DNA from: Bacillus sp. MYb209 | GTDB taxonomy: Bacteria > Bacillota > Bacilli > Bacillales > Bacillaceae_G | Assembly: GCF_002975175.1 (NCBI RefSeq) | Contig: NZ_PCNZ01000002.1 | Coordinates: forward strand, 168,230 to 232,229 | Direction: 5' to 3' | Length of the DNA: 64,000 nucleotides | Shown: in pieces, positions 6,689 through 15,263 of the stretch | Numbering within the stretch: the first letter of the stretch is position 1 | How the letters are laid out: each line of letters opens with the position of its first letter | Position numbers and translations under genes: made by a program | The notes under the pieces: generated by a model | What the model was told of the DNA's origin: nothing | Database searches by the model: none | What the model saw: only the letters and a program-made list of their open reading frames with translations

Positions 6689-9403
6689 TTATTTCACTTC
6701 TAAATCAACGTTTAAATCAGATTTATTTCCAGCTGCATCAGTTGCTACAATGTGAATTGTATTCTTTCCTTGTTGTAATTGACTACGATCGAAATAAATG
6801 TCATAGTTTTTCTCCCATGGGTTCAGGAATGCGTTCTCCCATACGCCATTTCCATTAATTTCATACTGTATCGTTACTGGATGTCCTGGAGCAACCCATC
6901 CGGATTCTGTCATCCAATCTAAAAGTATATCATCTACTTTACCTCTAATTACGAGGTTTTCTTGATCAACTTCGTGTGTTAATTTCGGTGCAGTGCGGTC
7001 GACAAACACAGCTCCTGTTTGTTTCGTCTCTCCTCCAGAATTAGAAGCAACAGCTTCGATTTGGTATAAGCCATCAGGTAGAGGGGATCCATCAGTTTTT
7101 GTACCATTCCATTTGAAAGATTTATAACCAGGTGTTTCGTTTTTACCTTGATACACCATACCTTGATATGTCACTCGGTCTTTCGTAATTAAATTAGCAT
7201 GAAACGTTACATCTTCAACTGGTGTAACTAAATAGTAATTGATCAGGTTGTCATCTAGTATCCTGTCATTATTTGGACTGAAAGTAGAATTAACGATTTC
7301 AAGGCCGTCAATACGTTTGTATTCTTTCGGATCAATGCTAAATGTAAATGGAATACGCATTTCTTCAGTCTTCCCTTGCTCTTTTACATATAGATTTCCT
7401 GTATATACACCTTGTGGTAAGGAGCTATCTACAGTAATAGTAAAAGGCTTTTCGATGTTACTATTCGGTTTAATGCTAATAGAAGAAGGGAAAGAAGTCT
7501 GGACTTTTGTTTTTGTATCTAGTAATTCAATGCGAGTTGAAAAGTTTTTCTTTTTGTTAGAAAGATTTTGTAGCGTAATATTTTGTGTTAGTTTTACTTT
7601 GCCGCTATTCGGTTTAATAAGGCCAAAACTTACATTGTTTGGTTTCACTAGTGCGTCTGCTTGGGCTGCTTTTGGAATGTTAATTAAACCAGATCCTTGT
7701 GCCATGACAGGATATGTATTTTCATTGACATCCTTTAATGTTTTTGCAGTATTGGCAAGAGATGCTTTTAATTGTTCTGTCGTCCAATCAGGATGCATTT
7801 GACGCAATAGAGCAATCGCTCCTGTTACTTGCGGCGCAGCTATACTTGTCCCATTATGAGATTCATAGCCACCTCTTGGTACTGTACTAGTAATTTGTAC
7901 TCCAGGTGCAACAATATCAGGCTTTATTAGCCAACTGCCTTGTGATGGTCCTCTTGAACTAAAGTTACCAATAAGTTCGTTTTGCTTTGGTTGTCCAATT
8001 TTTATATTTTTCTTTCGTTTTATAATTAAAGTTTTTAACTCTTCGCCATTTGTATTTGATAACTGCATTACTGGAACAGCTAGATTTTCACGTGCAAAAT
8101 ATTCTGGCATAATATTAATTTCTTTTTCGTTAGAAATTAATAACACACCGAGAGCGCCGGCTTGTTTCGCTTGCTCTGCTTTTACTAACGTGCTTGAAGT
8201 TCCTTGTAAGACAAGGGCGAACTTACCTTTCACATCTTGTTTAGCATAATCACTCGGATTACCGTAGCCAACATATACAAGCTGAGCATCGTTGCCTACT
8301 TGGAAATCGGATTTTGATAACGGTAACCCTTGATAAGATTTATTAGAACCAGCTACTTGGAATGTTGGAAATGGAATAGAAACTGTAGATGCTCCAACAG
8401 AGATGACACTACTTGCATTACCAGGAGCATCAACAGACCAAGGTTTTGGCCCGTCATTTCCATTTGAAACGACTGCAGTAACACCAAGTTTCGCTGCACG
8501 CTCTAACGTCATTGTTACAGGTTGATCAGGTACATTCAAATCTTGACCGAGAGATAGATTTAAAACATCGGCACCATCTTGAATAGCGCGCTCAATACCT
8601 TGAAGAATATCTTCGGTCGTACCAGTACCATCGTCATTCATAACACGATAGGCTAGAATAGAAGCGTTTGGAGCAACGCCTTTAACTTTTCCATTACCAG
8701 CAATAATTCCAGCTACATGGGTACCATGTACGTTACCGTCCATTGGATCGTTATCTTCATCGACTGTGTCATATCCACCAATATAATTTGCTTTTAAGTC
8801 AGGGTGCGTATAGTCTACACCTGAATCGATAATAGCTACTTTCATCCCTTTTCCATCAAGAGGTTTGCCAGAGGGATCTTTTAAATTCCATGCTTCAGGT
8901 GCACCAATTGTCGGTCCGCCGATATTTGGTGCTTCTTCGTTAGTAGCGCTTTTTGATGTTTCATGTAATTTATATGTTAAGTTCGGATAAATTGCTTTTA
9001 CTTCAGGTAAAGCAGCTAAAGCAGCAATTTGATCTCCTGGGATAGAAATAGAGAATCCAGAAAATAACGTACTATACGTTTCTTTTATCGTTGCCTTCGG
9101 TGCTTTTTCTTTAATTTTCTTTGTTGTATCCTCTTGCGCCTTTTTTAGTTGAGCATGGTATGATTGCACATTGCTATTTTTTAGGTCCGGAGCATGCTGC
9201 AATTCTACAATGACTGAAATTTCTTTTGATGTTTTTGTTTCAACATTTTGCGCGATTTTGTTTTCTCCCCATTGTTCAATATTCGCTTTTAACTGTGGAC
9301 TAAATTGCTTCTCTTTTTGCAGTGACTCAGCATGGGCGCTTAAAGCTCCAAAACTCGAAAAGACGAGCGCCATACTTAATAGTGTAGATGTAGTTTTCTT
9401 CAT
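6689..9403 (-). CDS. Secreted subtilisin-like serine protease (S8, Vpr-like)
   Basis: This is a 904-residue extracellular protease. A signal peptide covers residues 1-25 (cleavage after AHA). An I9-type propeptide inhibitor follows (about 60-145). The S8 catalytic domain has Asp193 (AIIDSGVDYTHPD), His226 (HGTHVAGIIAG), oxyanion Asn316 and Ser520 (NGTSIAAPQVTGA). A PA domain is inserted at about 365-465. After residue 560 come fibronectin-like and FlgD-Ig-like beta domains to the C-terminus. This layout resembles B. subtilis Vpr (shorter, about 800 residues). GAGGGAG precedes the ATG. No terminator is obvious before the phhA promoter. Confidence 0.92.
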   Translation of the reverse strand: MKKTTSTLLSMALVFSSFGALSAHAESLQKEKQFSPQLKANIEQWGENKIAQNVETKTSKEISVIVELQHAPDLKNSNVQSYHAQLKKAQEDTTKKIKEKAPKATIKETYSTLFSGFSISIPGDQIAALAALPEVKAIYPNLTYKLHETSKSATNEEAPNIGGPTIGAPEAWNLKDPSGKPLDGKGMKVAIIDSGVDYTHPDLKANYIGGYDTVDEDNDPMDGNVHGTHVAGIIAGNGKVKGVAPNASILAYRVMNDDGTGTTEDILQGIERAIQDGADVLNLSLGQDLNVPDQPVTMTLERAAKLGVTAVVSNGNDGPKPWSVDAPGNASSVISVGASTVSIPFPTFQVAGSNKSYQGLPLSKSDFQVGNDAQLVYVGYGNPSDYAKQDVKGKFALVLQGTSSTLVKAEQAKQAGALGVLLISNEKEINIMPEYFARENLAVPVMQLSNTNGEELKTLIIKRKKNIKIGQPKQNELIGNFSSRGPSQGSWLIKPDIVAPGVQITSTVPRGGYESHNGTSIAAPQVTGAIALLRQMHPDWTTEQLKASLANTAKTLKDVNENTYPVMAQGSGLINIPKAAQADALVKPNNVSFGLIKPNSGKVKLTQNITLQNLSNKKKNFSTRIELLDTKTKVQTSFPSSISIKPNSNIEKPFTITVDSSLPQGVYTGNLYVKEQGKTEEMRIPFTFSIDPKEYKRIDGLEIVNSTFSPNNDRILDDNLINYYLVTPVEDVTFHANLITKDRVTYQGMVYQGKNETPGYKSFKWNGTKTDGSPLPDGLYQIEAVASNSGGETKQTGAVFVDRTAPKLTHEVDQENLVIRGKVDDILLDWMTESGWVAPGHPVTIQYEINGNGVWENAFLNPWEKNYDIYFDRSQLQQGKNTIHIVATDAAGNKSDLNVDLEVK

Positions 9404-9543
9404 TGAAACTCCCTCTAATAAAAAGTGCCAATTTTCTGAAAATAAATATTACATTTTCGTCGTTAATTATAGGAACGAATGTATAGTTTTCACATATTGT
9501 AGGTGGAAAGTGAGGAATGCTATGAGAGAAATGGAGGGGTGTT

Positions 9544-10782
9544 ATGAAAAGGCTCATAGTAAGTGGTAACGTATTGTTGTTCATGTTTTTATGTTCAGTT
9601 ACTATTACTAGCGCAGAAAATAATGGAGTGAAAGTTGCTTTTATTCGTAATCATAATCTATGGATTAAAGTCGGTGAGAAAGAAAAACAAATTACAAAAG
9701 GAGAGTACATAACAGGGCCGAAATGGTCACATAATGGAGAATGGCTTGCATATGCAAAAGGAAAGAAGCGGAATCATTTGGAACTGTATCGGCTGAAAGA
9801 TGGAAAGAAAGTTACACCATCTCAATCAGAAGCATCGAATTATCAATGGTCACCAACAGAGAATATAATTGCCTTTGTATTTGCACGGACATTAAATATA
9901 TTTGATGCTGAAAAAAAGAAAGCAGATTTTGAAAATGTAGCCAATGGTGTAGGTGATTATGCATGGTATCCTGATGGTAAGAAGTTTCTTGTATCATCAG
10001 AAGCGTACTTGCTTCCAACAGGATGGACAGGTGCTCAGTTATATGAAATACAAAAGGATGCAAATATGAATCCTCATAAGATGAAACATTTATATGCACT
10101 ACCGAATGAGCATGATGACTTTTTAGCATTAGTTGGAAGTGGATTTAAGTGGTCACCAAATCAAAAATGGATTTCGTTTTTGGCAGTACCAACAGCTTCT
10201 TTGTCAGCGGATAGTAATACACTTTGCTTAATTCGATCAGATGGCAGTCGTTTTGAAAATGTAGATCAAATGTTATTAAACACACAATGGTTCAAATGGG
10301 CGCCATCAAAAAATATATTAGCCTATATTGAAGGAAGCGGGAGAGTTGCTTTAGAGAATAAGCATTTAAAAATAAAAGAATTGCCGGCTCTCCAGCAAAA
10401 TACATTTACTCCAAAAGGCTATGTTGATTGGGATTTCACATGGAAGAACGATAATATAATTATCGTTTCAGGGGCAAAGGAAGCAGAGCTATCGGTCCCT
10501 CTAGAAAAAAGACCACTACCATCTTTATATGAAGTAAATAGTATAAACGATGAACAACATCAAATTACAAAGCCATCAAATAGCCAAGGCGATTATAGCC
10601 CTATTTTTATTAAGAAGAGCAACCAATTAATGTGGCTCCGTTCAAATCGTAAGAAAGCTGATGTATGGCTTGCTCATAACGATGGAAAACATGAAAAGAA
10701 GTGGATTGAAAATATAGATGTACCAGAGTGGTATTATGAGAAATGGAATTGGGAAGATGTCGTTTCGGTTAAAGACGAGTAA
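9544..10782 (+). CDS. Secreted TolB-like beta-propeller protein
   Basis: The 412-residue protein has a signal peptide (residues 1-24, TSA cleavage) and then about six repeats of the form W-S-x-N/D-x-x-W/I (for example GPKWSHNGEWLAYA, YQWSPTENIIAFV, FKWSPNQKWISFL, FKWAPSKNILAYI). These are WD40-like/TolB propeller blades. No catalytic motif is visible, so a binding or scaffold role outside the membrane is the likeliest reading. A GGAGGGG site sits seven bases before ATG 9544. It is divergent from the protease gene, and a shared regulatory region of 140 bases separates them. Confidence 0.75.
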   Translation: MKRLIVSGNVLLFMFLCSVTITSAENNGVKVAFIRNHNLWIKVGEKEKQITKGEYITGPKWSHNGEWLAYAKGKKRNHLELYRLKDGKKVTPSQSEASNYQWSPTENIIAFVFARTLNIFDAEKKKADFENVANGVGDYAWYPDGKKFLVSSEAYLLPTGWTGAQLYEIQKDANMNPHKMKHLYALPNEHDDFLALVGSGFKWSPNQKWISFLAVPTASLSADSNTLCLIRSDGSRFENVDQMLLNTQWFKWAPSKNILAYIEGSGRVALENKHLKIKELPALQQNTFTPKGYVDWDFTWKNDNIIIVSGAKEAELSVPLEKRPLPSLYEVNSINDEQHQITKPSNSQGDYSPIFIKKSNQLMWLRSNRKKADVWLAHNDGKHEKKWIENIDVPEWYYEKWNWEDVVSVKDE

Positions 10783-10822
10783 AAAACCCTGCCTAAAATA
10801 TAATTTTTAGGCAAGGTTTTTA
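10783..10822. terminator. Terminator between convergent genes
   Basis: AAAACC, one bulge and TGCCTAAAA pair with TTTTAGGCA, one bulge and GGTTTT. It serves the beta-propeller gene and probably the small convergent gene that ends at 10826. Confidence 0.8.
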
Positions 10823-10825
10823 ATG

Positions 10826-10948
10826 TTATTTATGTGTTTTATTTGGCTTTTTTTTCGCAGGGTTTCCGTTCCCTTGGCGCTTTCTATTTTGTTCATCTTT
10901 TGCTTGTTTTTCATGTAATGTATCTAAAAAGTCATTTGAGTTACTCAT
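10826..10948 (-). CDS. Small basic protein, DUF4023-like
   Basis: This 40-residue gene reads FLDTLHEKQAKDEQNRKRQG followed by a short Pro-Lys-rich tail. The L-H-E-K-Q and G-N-G-x-P segments match my memory of the DUF4023 family of small Bacillus proteins, whose function is unknown. An AAAGGAGAG site lies eight bases before the ATG, which makes it a convincing gene despite its length. It is convergent with the beta-propeller gene and shares its terminator. Confidence 0.7.
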   Translation of the reverse strand: MSNSNDFLDTLHEKQAKDEQNRKRQGNGNPAKKKPNKTHK

Positions 10949-11020
10949 TTTTATATCTCTCCTTTTTTCATTGCGTCCTAGTTACTATAACCATTTAGGA
11001 GGATAATCATGAGATAAAAG

Positions 11021-11359
11021 TTAAGCGCTTAGTTTTCTTCGGTAGTATAAGTAAAATAGTCCATACGTAATGAATAACATAAGTAAAACTTGTAACTCTA
11101 CATTTTCTTTTAAAATAGTTGCGACAGGATCTGGTAAGTAAGGTGATGTATCGCTCGTTCCTAAACCTAACCATTTGTTTAAGAGGTTAATGATACAAAA
11201 TATAAAAACACCAGACCAGCTTGCAATAATTGCTTTTTGCTTAATTTTTGTTTCACGCTCATCATCTGTAATCCAAGGATTAGCAGTTTTATCACTATTA
11301 AAAAAGCCATTTATGTATCCCCATATGATCATTCCGATAAAGAAGATAATCCATTTCAT
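11021..11359 (-). CDS. Hypothetical membrane protein, three predicted segments
   Basis: I do not recognise this 112-residue protein. It has predicted membrane segments at about residues 2-18 (WIIFFIGMIIWGYINGFF), 46-62 (ASWSGVFIFCIINLL) and 88-105 (VLLMLFITYGLFYLYY), ending in a short basic tail (RRKLSA). The charged loop DDERETKIKQK between the first two is probably cytoplasmic. The start at 11359 is chosen because GAGGAGG precedes it; the frame is open further upstream without a site. No functional inference is possible. Confidence 0.65.
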   Translation of the reverse strand: MKWIIFFIGMIIWGYINGFFNSDKTANPWITDDERETKIKQKAIIASWSGVFIFCIINLLNKWLGLGTSDTSPYLPDPVATILKENVELQVLLMLFITYGLFYLYYRRKLSA

Positions 11360-11527
11360 ATTTGTAATCCTCCTCTTCTTGTAAAAAAATTTTACATATA
11401 TAATTGTAATGTTTTCCAAATGTTGATGGCAAATACTTTTTACATCTTGCTTTTTAAAATAGCAGGAGTAAAGAAAAAAATAGGGAGGAAATATGTGAGA
11501 CTATTTCCTAGTGAGAGGAAGAGGAGA

Positions 11528-12103
11528 ATGAAACTTGTCTTTGTTCGGCATGGTGAAGGTGAGCATACGAAAGATTTACCATTAAGTTTACAAGCGGTGA
11601 ATCCGCCATTGACGGGCGTGGGAAAGAAGCAGGCTAAATTGCTTCAGTGCGATGTACCATTACAAGAAAAGGATATATTAATCGCTAGTCCTACACTTCG
11701 AACTTTACAAACTGCGACAATATGGAGTGCGGAAGTTACTTGTCAAAAAATTGTTCACCCATATATATCCCCGCGTATTTTTCCTTATCGGGAATCCGCC
11801 AAAACATTACCGTGCGATCAATTGTTAGATCGAAAGATAATAGAAAATTTATTTCCACATTTTTCATTAGAAGAAAGTAGAAATGAATTGTTATGGAATG
11901 AGGGGATCAATATCATCTCAGAGAAGGAATTTCAGCAAATAGTAGATGAATTTCTGCATTGGTGCTATCAGTTAAAAGCAGAAAAAATTTGTATCGTTTC
12001 ACATGATGGAACAATTACAGCGTATAGGCAATATTTACAGAAAGTCGCTTTAACTAGAGCTCATTTTTTGAAAGAAACGGGTATATATGAAATGGACTTA
12101 TAG
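11528..12103 (+). CDS. Histidine phosphatase family protein (phosphoglycerate mutase-like)
   Basis: The 191-residue protein begins MKLVFVRHGEGEH, the RHG motif whose His is the phosphorylated nucleophile of branch 1 histidine phosphatases. A second conserved part is ILIASPTLRTLQTA (S-P-x-x-R-x-x-Q-T) and the C-terminal His is in CIVSHDGTITAYR. The substrate is unknown; small-molecule phosphate esters or protein phosphates are both possible. The longer open frame to 11237 is not used, because GAGGAGA directly precedes ATG 11528. Confidence 0.85.
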   Translation: MKLVFVRHGEGEHTKDLPLSLQAVNPPLTGVGKKQAKLLQCDVPLQEKDILIASPTLRTLQTATIWSAEVTCQKIVHPYISPRIFPYRESAKTLPCDQLLDRKIIENLFPHFSLEESRNELLWNEGINIISEKEFQQIVDEFLHWCYQLKAEKICIVSHDGTITAYRQYLQKVALTRAHFLKETGIYEMDL

Positions 12104-12118
12104 GAGGGGGAATTTGTA

Positions 12119-12496
12119 ATGGAAGAGTTAGGAGAAGATGTGTACGACTTAAATGAGCCGAGAGGATACTTTGGTGTAGCGGAAATTAAGTAATATGCAA
12201 AATTGCATATTACACATATTGTAAATGGTTGGTGTAAGTTTGGGGAGTTGAAACTAGTAGAATCGATTTTACATAATGATGTAAAATCGCATGTTAGATC
12301 GATAGATTATGTAGATGGAAATGTAGCACTTATGTTTACAATACGCTTATTTTACAGGCTTATTAACCATGACAAAACGTTAGAAGAAGCTGTTCGAGAA
12401 TCGAGATTAATCGATGAGGAGACATGTACATTTCGAGTATATAAACAATATGAAACGCATTTATTTTATATTCGAATGAATGCGTTTCATATTTAA
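12119..12496 (+). pseudogene. Small gene interrupted by an in-frame stop
   Basis: A strong GGAGGGGG site precedes ATG 12119, but the frame meets TAA at 12191-12193 after 24 codons (ending GYFGVAEIK). The same frame then stays open for 101 more codons to 12496, with an ordinary protein-like composition (HITHIVNGWCKFGELKLVES near its start). One changed codon such as CAA to TAA would explain this; a downstream TTG at 12203 lacks a ribosome-binding site. I do not recognise the protein (about 125 residues if restored). Fourteen bases separate it from the preceding phosphatase gene, so it was probably in that operon. Confidence 0.55.
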
Positions 12497-12523
12497 CTCA
12501 CAGTTTTTTTACATTTTCTTCAA

Positions 12524-12538
12524 TGAAAATGATTATCA
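12524..12538. promoter_or_regulatory. Fur box
   Basis: TGAAAATGATTATCA matches the 7-1-7 Fur consensus TGATAATNATTATCA at all but one position. A TATGAT -10-like hexamer starts at 12546, eight bases downstream. The next gene is the DoxX protein at 12713. Iron repression is therefore predicted for whatever starts here, but the leader to the DoxX gene would be about 160 bases. Confidence 0.65.
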
Positions 12539-12712
12539 GCTGTGGTATGATATGTTCAAGTTTTTACAGGTAATAAAAGTTACTATATATACGTTAGTAT
12601 TTAATGTTTTTTACGCATGTCACAAATTATTCATAATTAAAATTTTAAAAGTAAGTAACTAATGTTATTATATTATCTGTAACTGAATTAATTACAACTT
12701 TAGGAGGAAGAT

Positions 12713-13213
12713 ATGATTATTCAATTTTTAAGAGAAAACAAAGCAGTTTCTTTTGTATTAGCGATAATTCGAGTGTATCTTGGTTACACATGGGTAATGG
12801 CTGGAATCGGTAAACTACAAGGAAAAGGCTTCGATGCAACTGGTTATTTACAAGGTGCAATTGAAAAATCTAAAGGAGCACAACCAGCTGTTCAATCTTG
12901 GTGGGCATCATTCTTACAAGATTTTGCAATTCCAAACGTTGATCTATTTAATACACTTGTGACGTGGGGAGAAATTTTAGTCGGAATTGGTTTAATTGTG
13001 GGCTGTTTAACAAAAACAGCGGTCTTTTTCGGTCTTGTAATGAACTTTTCCTATATGTTTAGTGGGTCAATTGGTGTAAACCCTGAAATGGTTATCTTAG
13101 CCATGTTCGTTCTTGTTTCTGGTATGAATGCTGGAAAACTTGGAATTGATGGCTTCGTTATACCGAAAGTATTAGGATCAAAAACTCAAAAACGCCAAAA
13201 GCAAGCTGCTTAA
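12713..13213 (+). CDS. DoxX family membrane protein
   Basis: This 166-residue DoxX family protein has four predicted membrane segments (about residues 14-32, 80-98, 102-118, 124-140) and a basic tail (KTQKRQKQAA). The signature GYTWVMAGIGKLQGKGFD is near the N-terminus, and a long periplasmic-side loop carries SWWASFLQDFAIP. It is distinct from CatD at 2.6 kb in size and sequence. A TTAGGAGGA site precedes ATG 12713. A Fur box upstream suggests expression under iron limitation, which would be unusual for this family. Confidence 0.85.
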   Translation: MIIQFLRENKAVSFVLAIIRVYLGYTWVMAGIGKLQGKGFDATGYLQGAIEKSKGAQPAVQSWWASFLQDFAIPNVDLFNTLVTWGEILVGIGLIVGCLTKTAVFFGLVMNFSYMFSGSIGVNPEMVILAMFVLVSGMNAGKLGIDGFVIPKVLGSKTQKRQKQAA

Positions 13214-13220
13214 TATATGA

Positions 13221-13255
13221 AAACGGGTATCTCAAAATGAGATACCCGTTTATTT
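13221..13255. terminator. Bidirectional terminator
   Basis: AAACGGGTATCTC and GAGATACCCGTTT form a perfect 13-bp stem around a five-base loop, followed by ATTTTT. It serves both the DoxX gene and the convergent hydrolase gene, whose stop codon overlaps it. Confidence 0.9.
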
Positions 13256-14134
13256 TTCAGCACTTATAGGATTTTTCTCGAAGAAATCTTTTACATACCC
13301 TACAAATTCTTGTGGCTCTTGACGAAATGGAGCATGATAACCCTTTTCAATAATATGGAAAGTGCTGTTTTTTAAGAATTGATGATAAGTTTCTCCTTCT
13401 TTCCAAGAAACGCTACTATCATTTCTTCCCCATATAATTAAAGTTGGTTGCTTGATTTCATTTGCATTGATTTGAAGACGCCTAGGCCATAATTTCATTT
13501 TATTATAATGCTCTTCATCATTACGCTTGAATTTAACTTTGCTCTCATCATAATCTGCAATAGAAGAAACGGCACTTAAATCAGTCGACAACTTTGGTTT
13601 TGGTGAACCTTGTTTATTAACGAACGTATGAGGGCCGCCTGTAGCATCAGTTAAAATAAGGTGGGTAACTGCTTCAGGGTATAAATATGTTAAATTAAGA
13701 GAAATTTCTCCGCCCATGGAGTGACCAAGTATTGCGAATGTATCATAACCTAGTTTTTTCATTAACTTATAATATAAGTTAGCATGAGTTGGAAAGGAAT
13801 AATAAAAGTCCATCGGTTTAGATGAACGCCCAAATCCTAAAGCATCCACAGAAATAATTGTATGATCTTTTGCTAAATCAGAATAAATCTTTTGGAATCC
13901 ATCTGATGATCCACCAAATCCATGAATCATAAGTAAAGGTGGTTTCTTGCTGCCAATTTGCTTAAAGTAAATAGTTTGTCCATCTATTTCAACCATTTTT
14001 TCTTCTGTAGTTAATTTCGCGGTAATTGTATTTTTTACTTGTTTTACTTGTTCTACGGGCTTTTCTGCTGCACTACATCCTACTAGTAATGTAAGAGTCA
14101 GACAGCTCGCCATAAAATAGCTAAGTCGCTTCAA
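13250..14134 (-). CDS. Alpha/beta hydrolase lipoprotein
   Basis: The 294-residue protein has a lipoprotein signal peptide with lipobox LLVGC (Cys20) and an alpha/beta-hydrolase fold. The catalytic triad is visible as Ser139 (LGHSMGG), Asp239 (WGRNDSS) and His267 (EKGYHAP), and HGFGGSS (71-77) forms the oxyanion loop. It should be anchored on the outer face of the membrane and act as an esterase or lipase on an unknown substrate. The start is TTG 14134 after AAGGGG. It lies 15 bases downstream of the GNAT gene at 14150 on the same strand, so the two are probably one operon. Confidence 0.85.
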   Translation of the reverse strand: MKRLSYFMASCLTLTLLVGCSAAEKPVEQVKQVKNTITAKLTTEEKMVEIDGQTIYFKQIGSKKPPLLMIHGFGGSSDGFQKIYSDLAKDHTIISVDALGFGRSSKPMDFYYSFPTHANLYYKLMKKLGYDTFAILGHSMGGEISLNLTYLYPEAVTHLILTDATGGPHTFVNKQGSPKPKLSTDLSAVSSIADYDESKVKFKRNDEEHYNKMKLWPRRLQINANEIKQPTLIIWGRNDSSVSWKEGETYHQFLKNSTFHIIEKGYHAPFRQEPQEFVGYVKDFFEKNPISAEK

Positions 14135-14149
14135 TTAGTTGTCCCCTTT

Positions 14150-14989
14150 CTAACATAACGCTGCATCTATCATAGCAAATAGCATATTACGATTTCCAGG
14201 AAGTTGATTACCATTCTTTATCATAAGAGGTGAAAGGAGCGTTTCCTGGAAATCTGCTGTTTGAAGAAATTGGCGGAATATGAATTGTGAGTGCGGAACA
14301 TCAATGCGTATCGTCCCATTCCACGATTTACAAATCATTTCTAATAACTGAATAGAGTCTTTTTCTTTTTTTGAAATAAGCGGAGTGATACATAGTACAT
14401 CTCCTTTTTGTATGCATAAAGCAAAAGCATCTATTTGATTATCCCGTTCTATTTTAAAGGAGTAAGTTGCTCTCGATAGTAGTGATGAATAAAGCTTAGA
14501 ACGATATGCACCAGTCGCATTTTGATCAAGAAAAATGAGAGATTGAAGATCGGATTGCTGAATTTGTTTTATGGGAAAAGAATTTGTACTTATATGAGCT
14601 GCTTGTTTTTCAAAACGATGAATTGTTGTTATTGATTGAAATCCATAAGATTCATATAAGGGTTCGCCAGCTTTTGTTGCAATGAGCAGAATAGGAAGCG
14701 ATGAATGAGCTAGAGTTAAACTGTTGTTTAGCAAAATACGGCCGATTCCTTGTCTTTGAAAATCAGGATGTACGATTAACATACCGATAGAAGAAAATCC
14801 ACGATCAAATGGAAATACCCCTCCAGCTGCAATAAGTTTATTTTCATGTACATAGCCAAAAATTGTACCAATTGAAAGATACATATGGAATTGTTCTTTC
14901 ATAAAGGCTTCATGTTGTAACCATCCGATAGATTCGCAAAGAGAGAGTAAATTTGGAATGGTAGATTTGTCTAGTTTTACTGTTTCCAT
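14150..14989 (-). CDS. GNAT family N-acetyltransferase, two-domain
   Basis: The 279-residue protein has a GNAT domain at residues about 15-130, with the acetyl-CoA loop HPDFQRQGIGRILLNNS and the later ATKAGEPLYESYGFQ. A second half of about 140 residues (from IKQIQQSDLQSLI) resembles the degenerate second GNAT lobe seen in some Bacillus acetyltransferases but carries no clear acetyl-CoA loop. The ribosome-binding site is weak (GTGGTGAA). It probably leads a two-gene operon with the hydrolase lipoprotein. Confidence 0.75.
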   Translation of the reverse strand: METVKLDKSTIPNLLSLCESIGWLQHEAFMKEQFHMYLSIGTIFGYVHENKLIAAGGVFPFDRGFSSIGMLIVHPDFQRQGIGRILLNNSLTLAHSSLPILLIATKAGEPLYESYGFQSITTIHRFEKQAAHISTNSFPIKQIQQSDLQSLIFLDQNATGAYRSKLYSSLLSRATYSFKIERDNQIDAFALCIQKGDVLCITPLISKKEKDSIQLLEMICKSWNGTIRIDVPHSQFIFRQFLQTADFQETLLSPLMIKNGNQLPGNRNMLFAMIDAALC

Positions 14990-15137
14990 AAAGATTCACC
15001 ACATTTCTATTCAAATTAGAAAAAAAGTAGAGAACGGAATGTTACAAAATGTAAAGTAATAGATTTACGTTAAAAGAAATCCAATTTGTTTATATTTAGT
15101 TTGTAAAGGGCATTATGCTTGATATGAAAGGATAAAG

Positions 15138-15185
15138 TTATACAAATTATAACTGATATTTACATAAGTTAACAAAAAATTTACA
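15138..15185 (+). promoter_or_regulatory. PhoP-binding (Pho) boxes upstream of the alkaline phosphatase
   Basis: Hexamers of the TT(A/C/T)ACA type recur with about helical spacing: TTATAC at 15138, TTATAA at 15147, TTTACA at 15159, TTAACA at 15169 and TTTACA at 15180. The last three match the PhoP consensus fully. The array ends 79 bases before the phosphatase start, which predicts activation under phosphate starvation through PhoPR. Confidence 0.7.
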
Positions 15186-15263
15186 TATAACTACTTTTAT
15201 CTTAATAGTCTTCTATTAGATTGAATAGTGGGAAATGAATAACCTAATTAGGGGGACAAGACA

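Noticed and set aside
7239-7802. Long antisense open frame in the protease gene
   Set aside because: No ribosome-binding site or protein likeness; it mirrors a strongly coding region on the other strand.
11237-11527. N-terminal extension of the histidine phosphatase
   Set aside because: The extension overlaps the divergent gene and lacks homology; ATG 11528 has GAGGAG directly upstream and begins the RHG motif region.
12480-12662. 60-codon frame upstream of the second DoxX gene
   Set aside because: It contains the Fur box, lacks a ribosome-binding site and has an A/T-driven composition.
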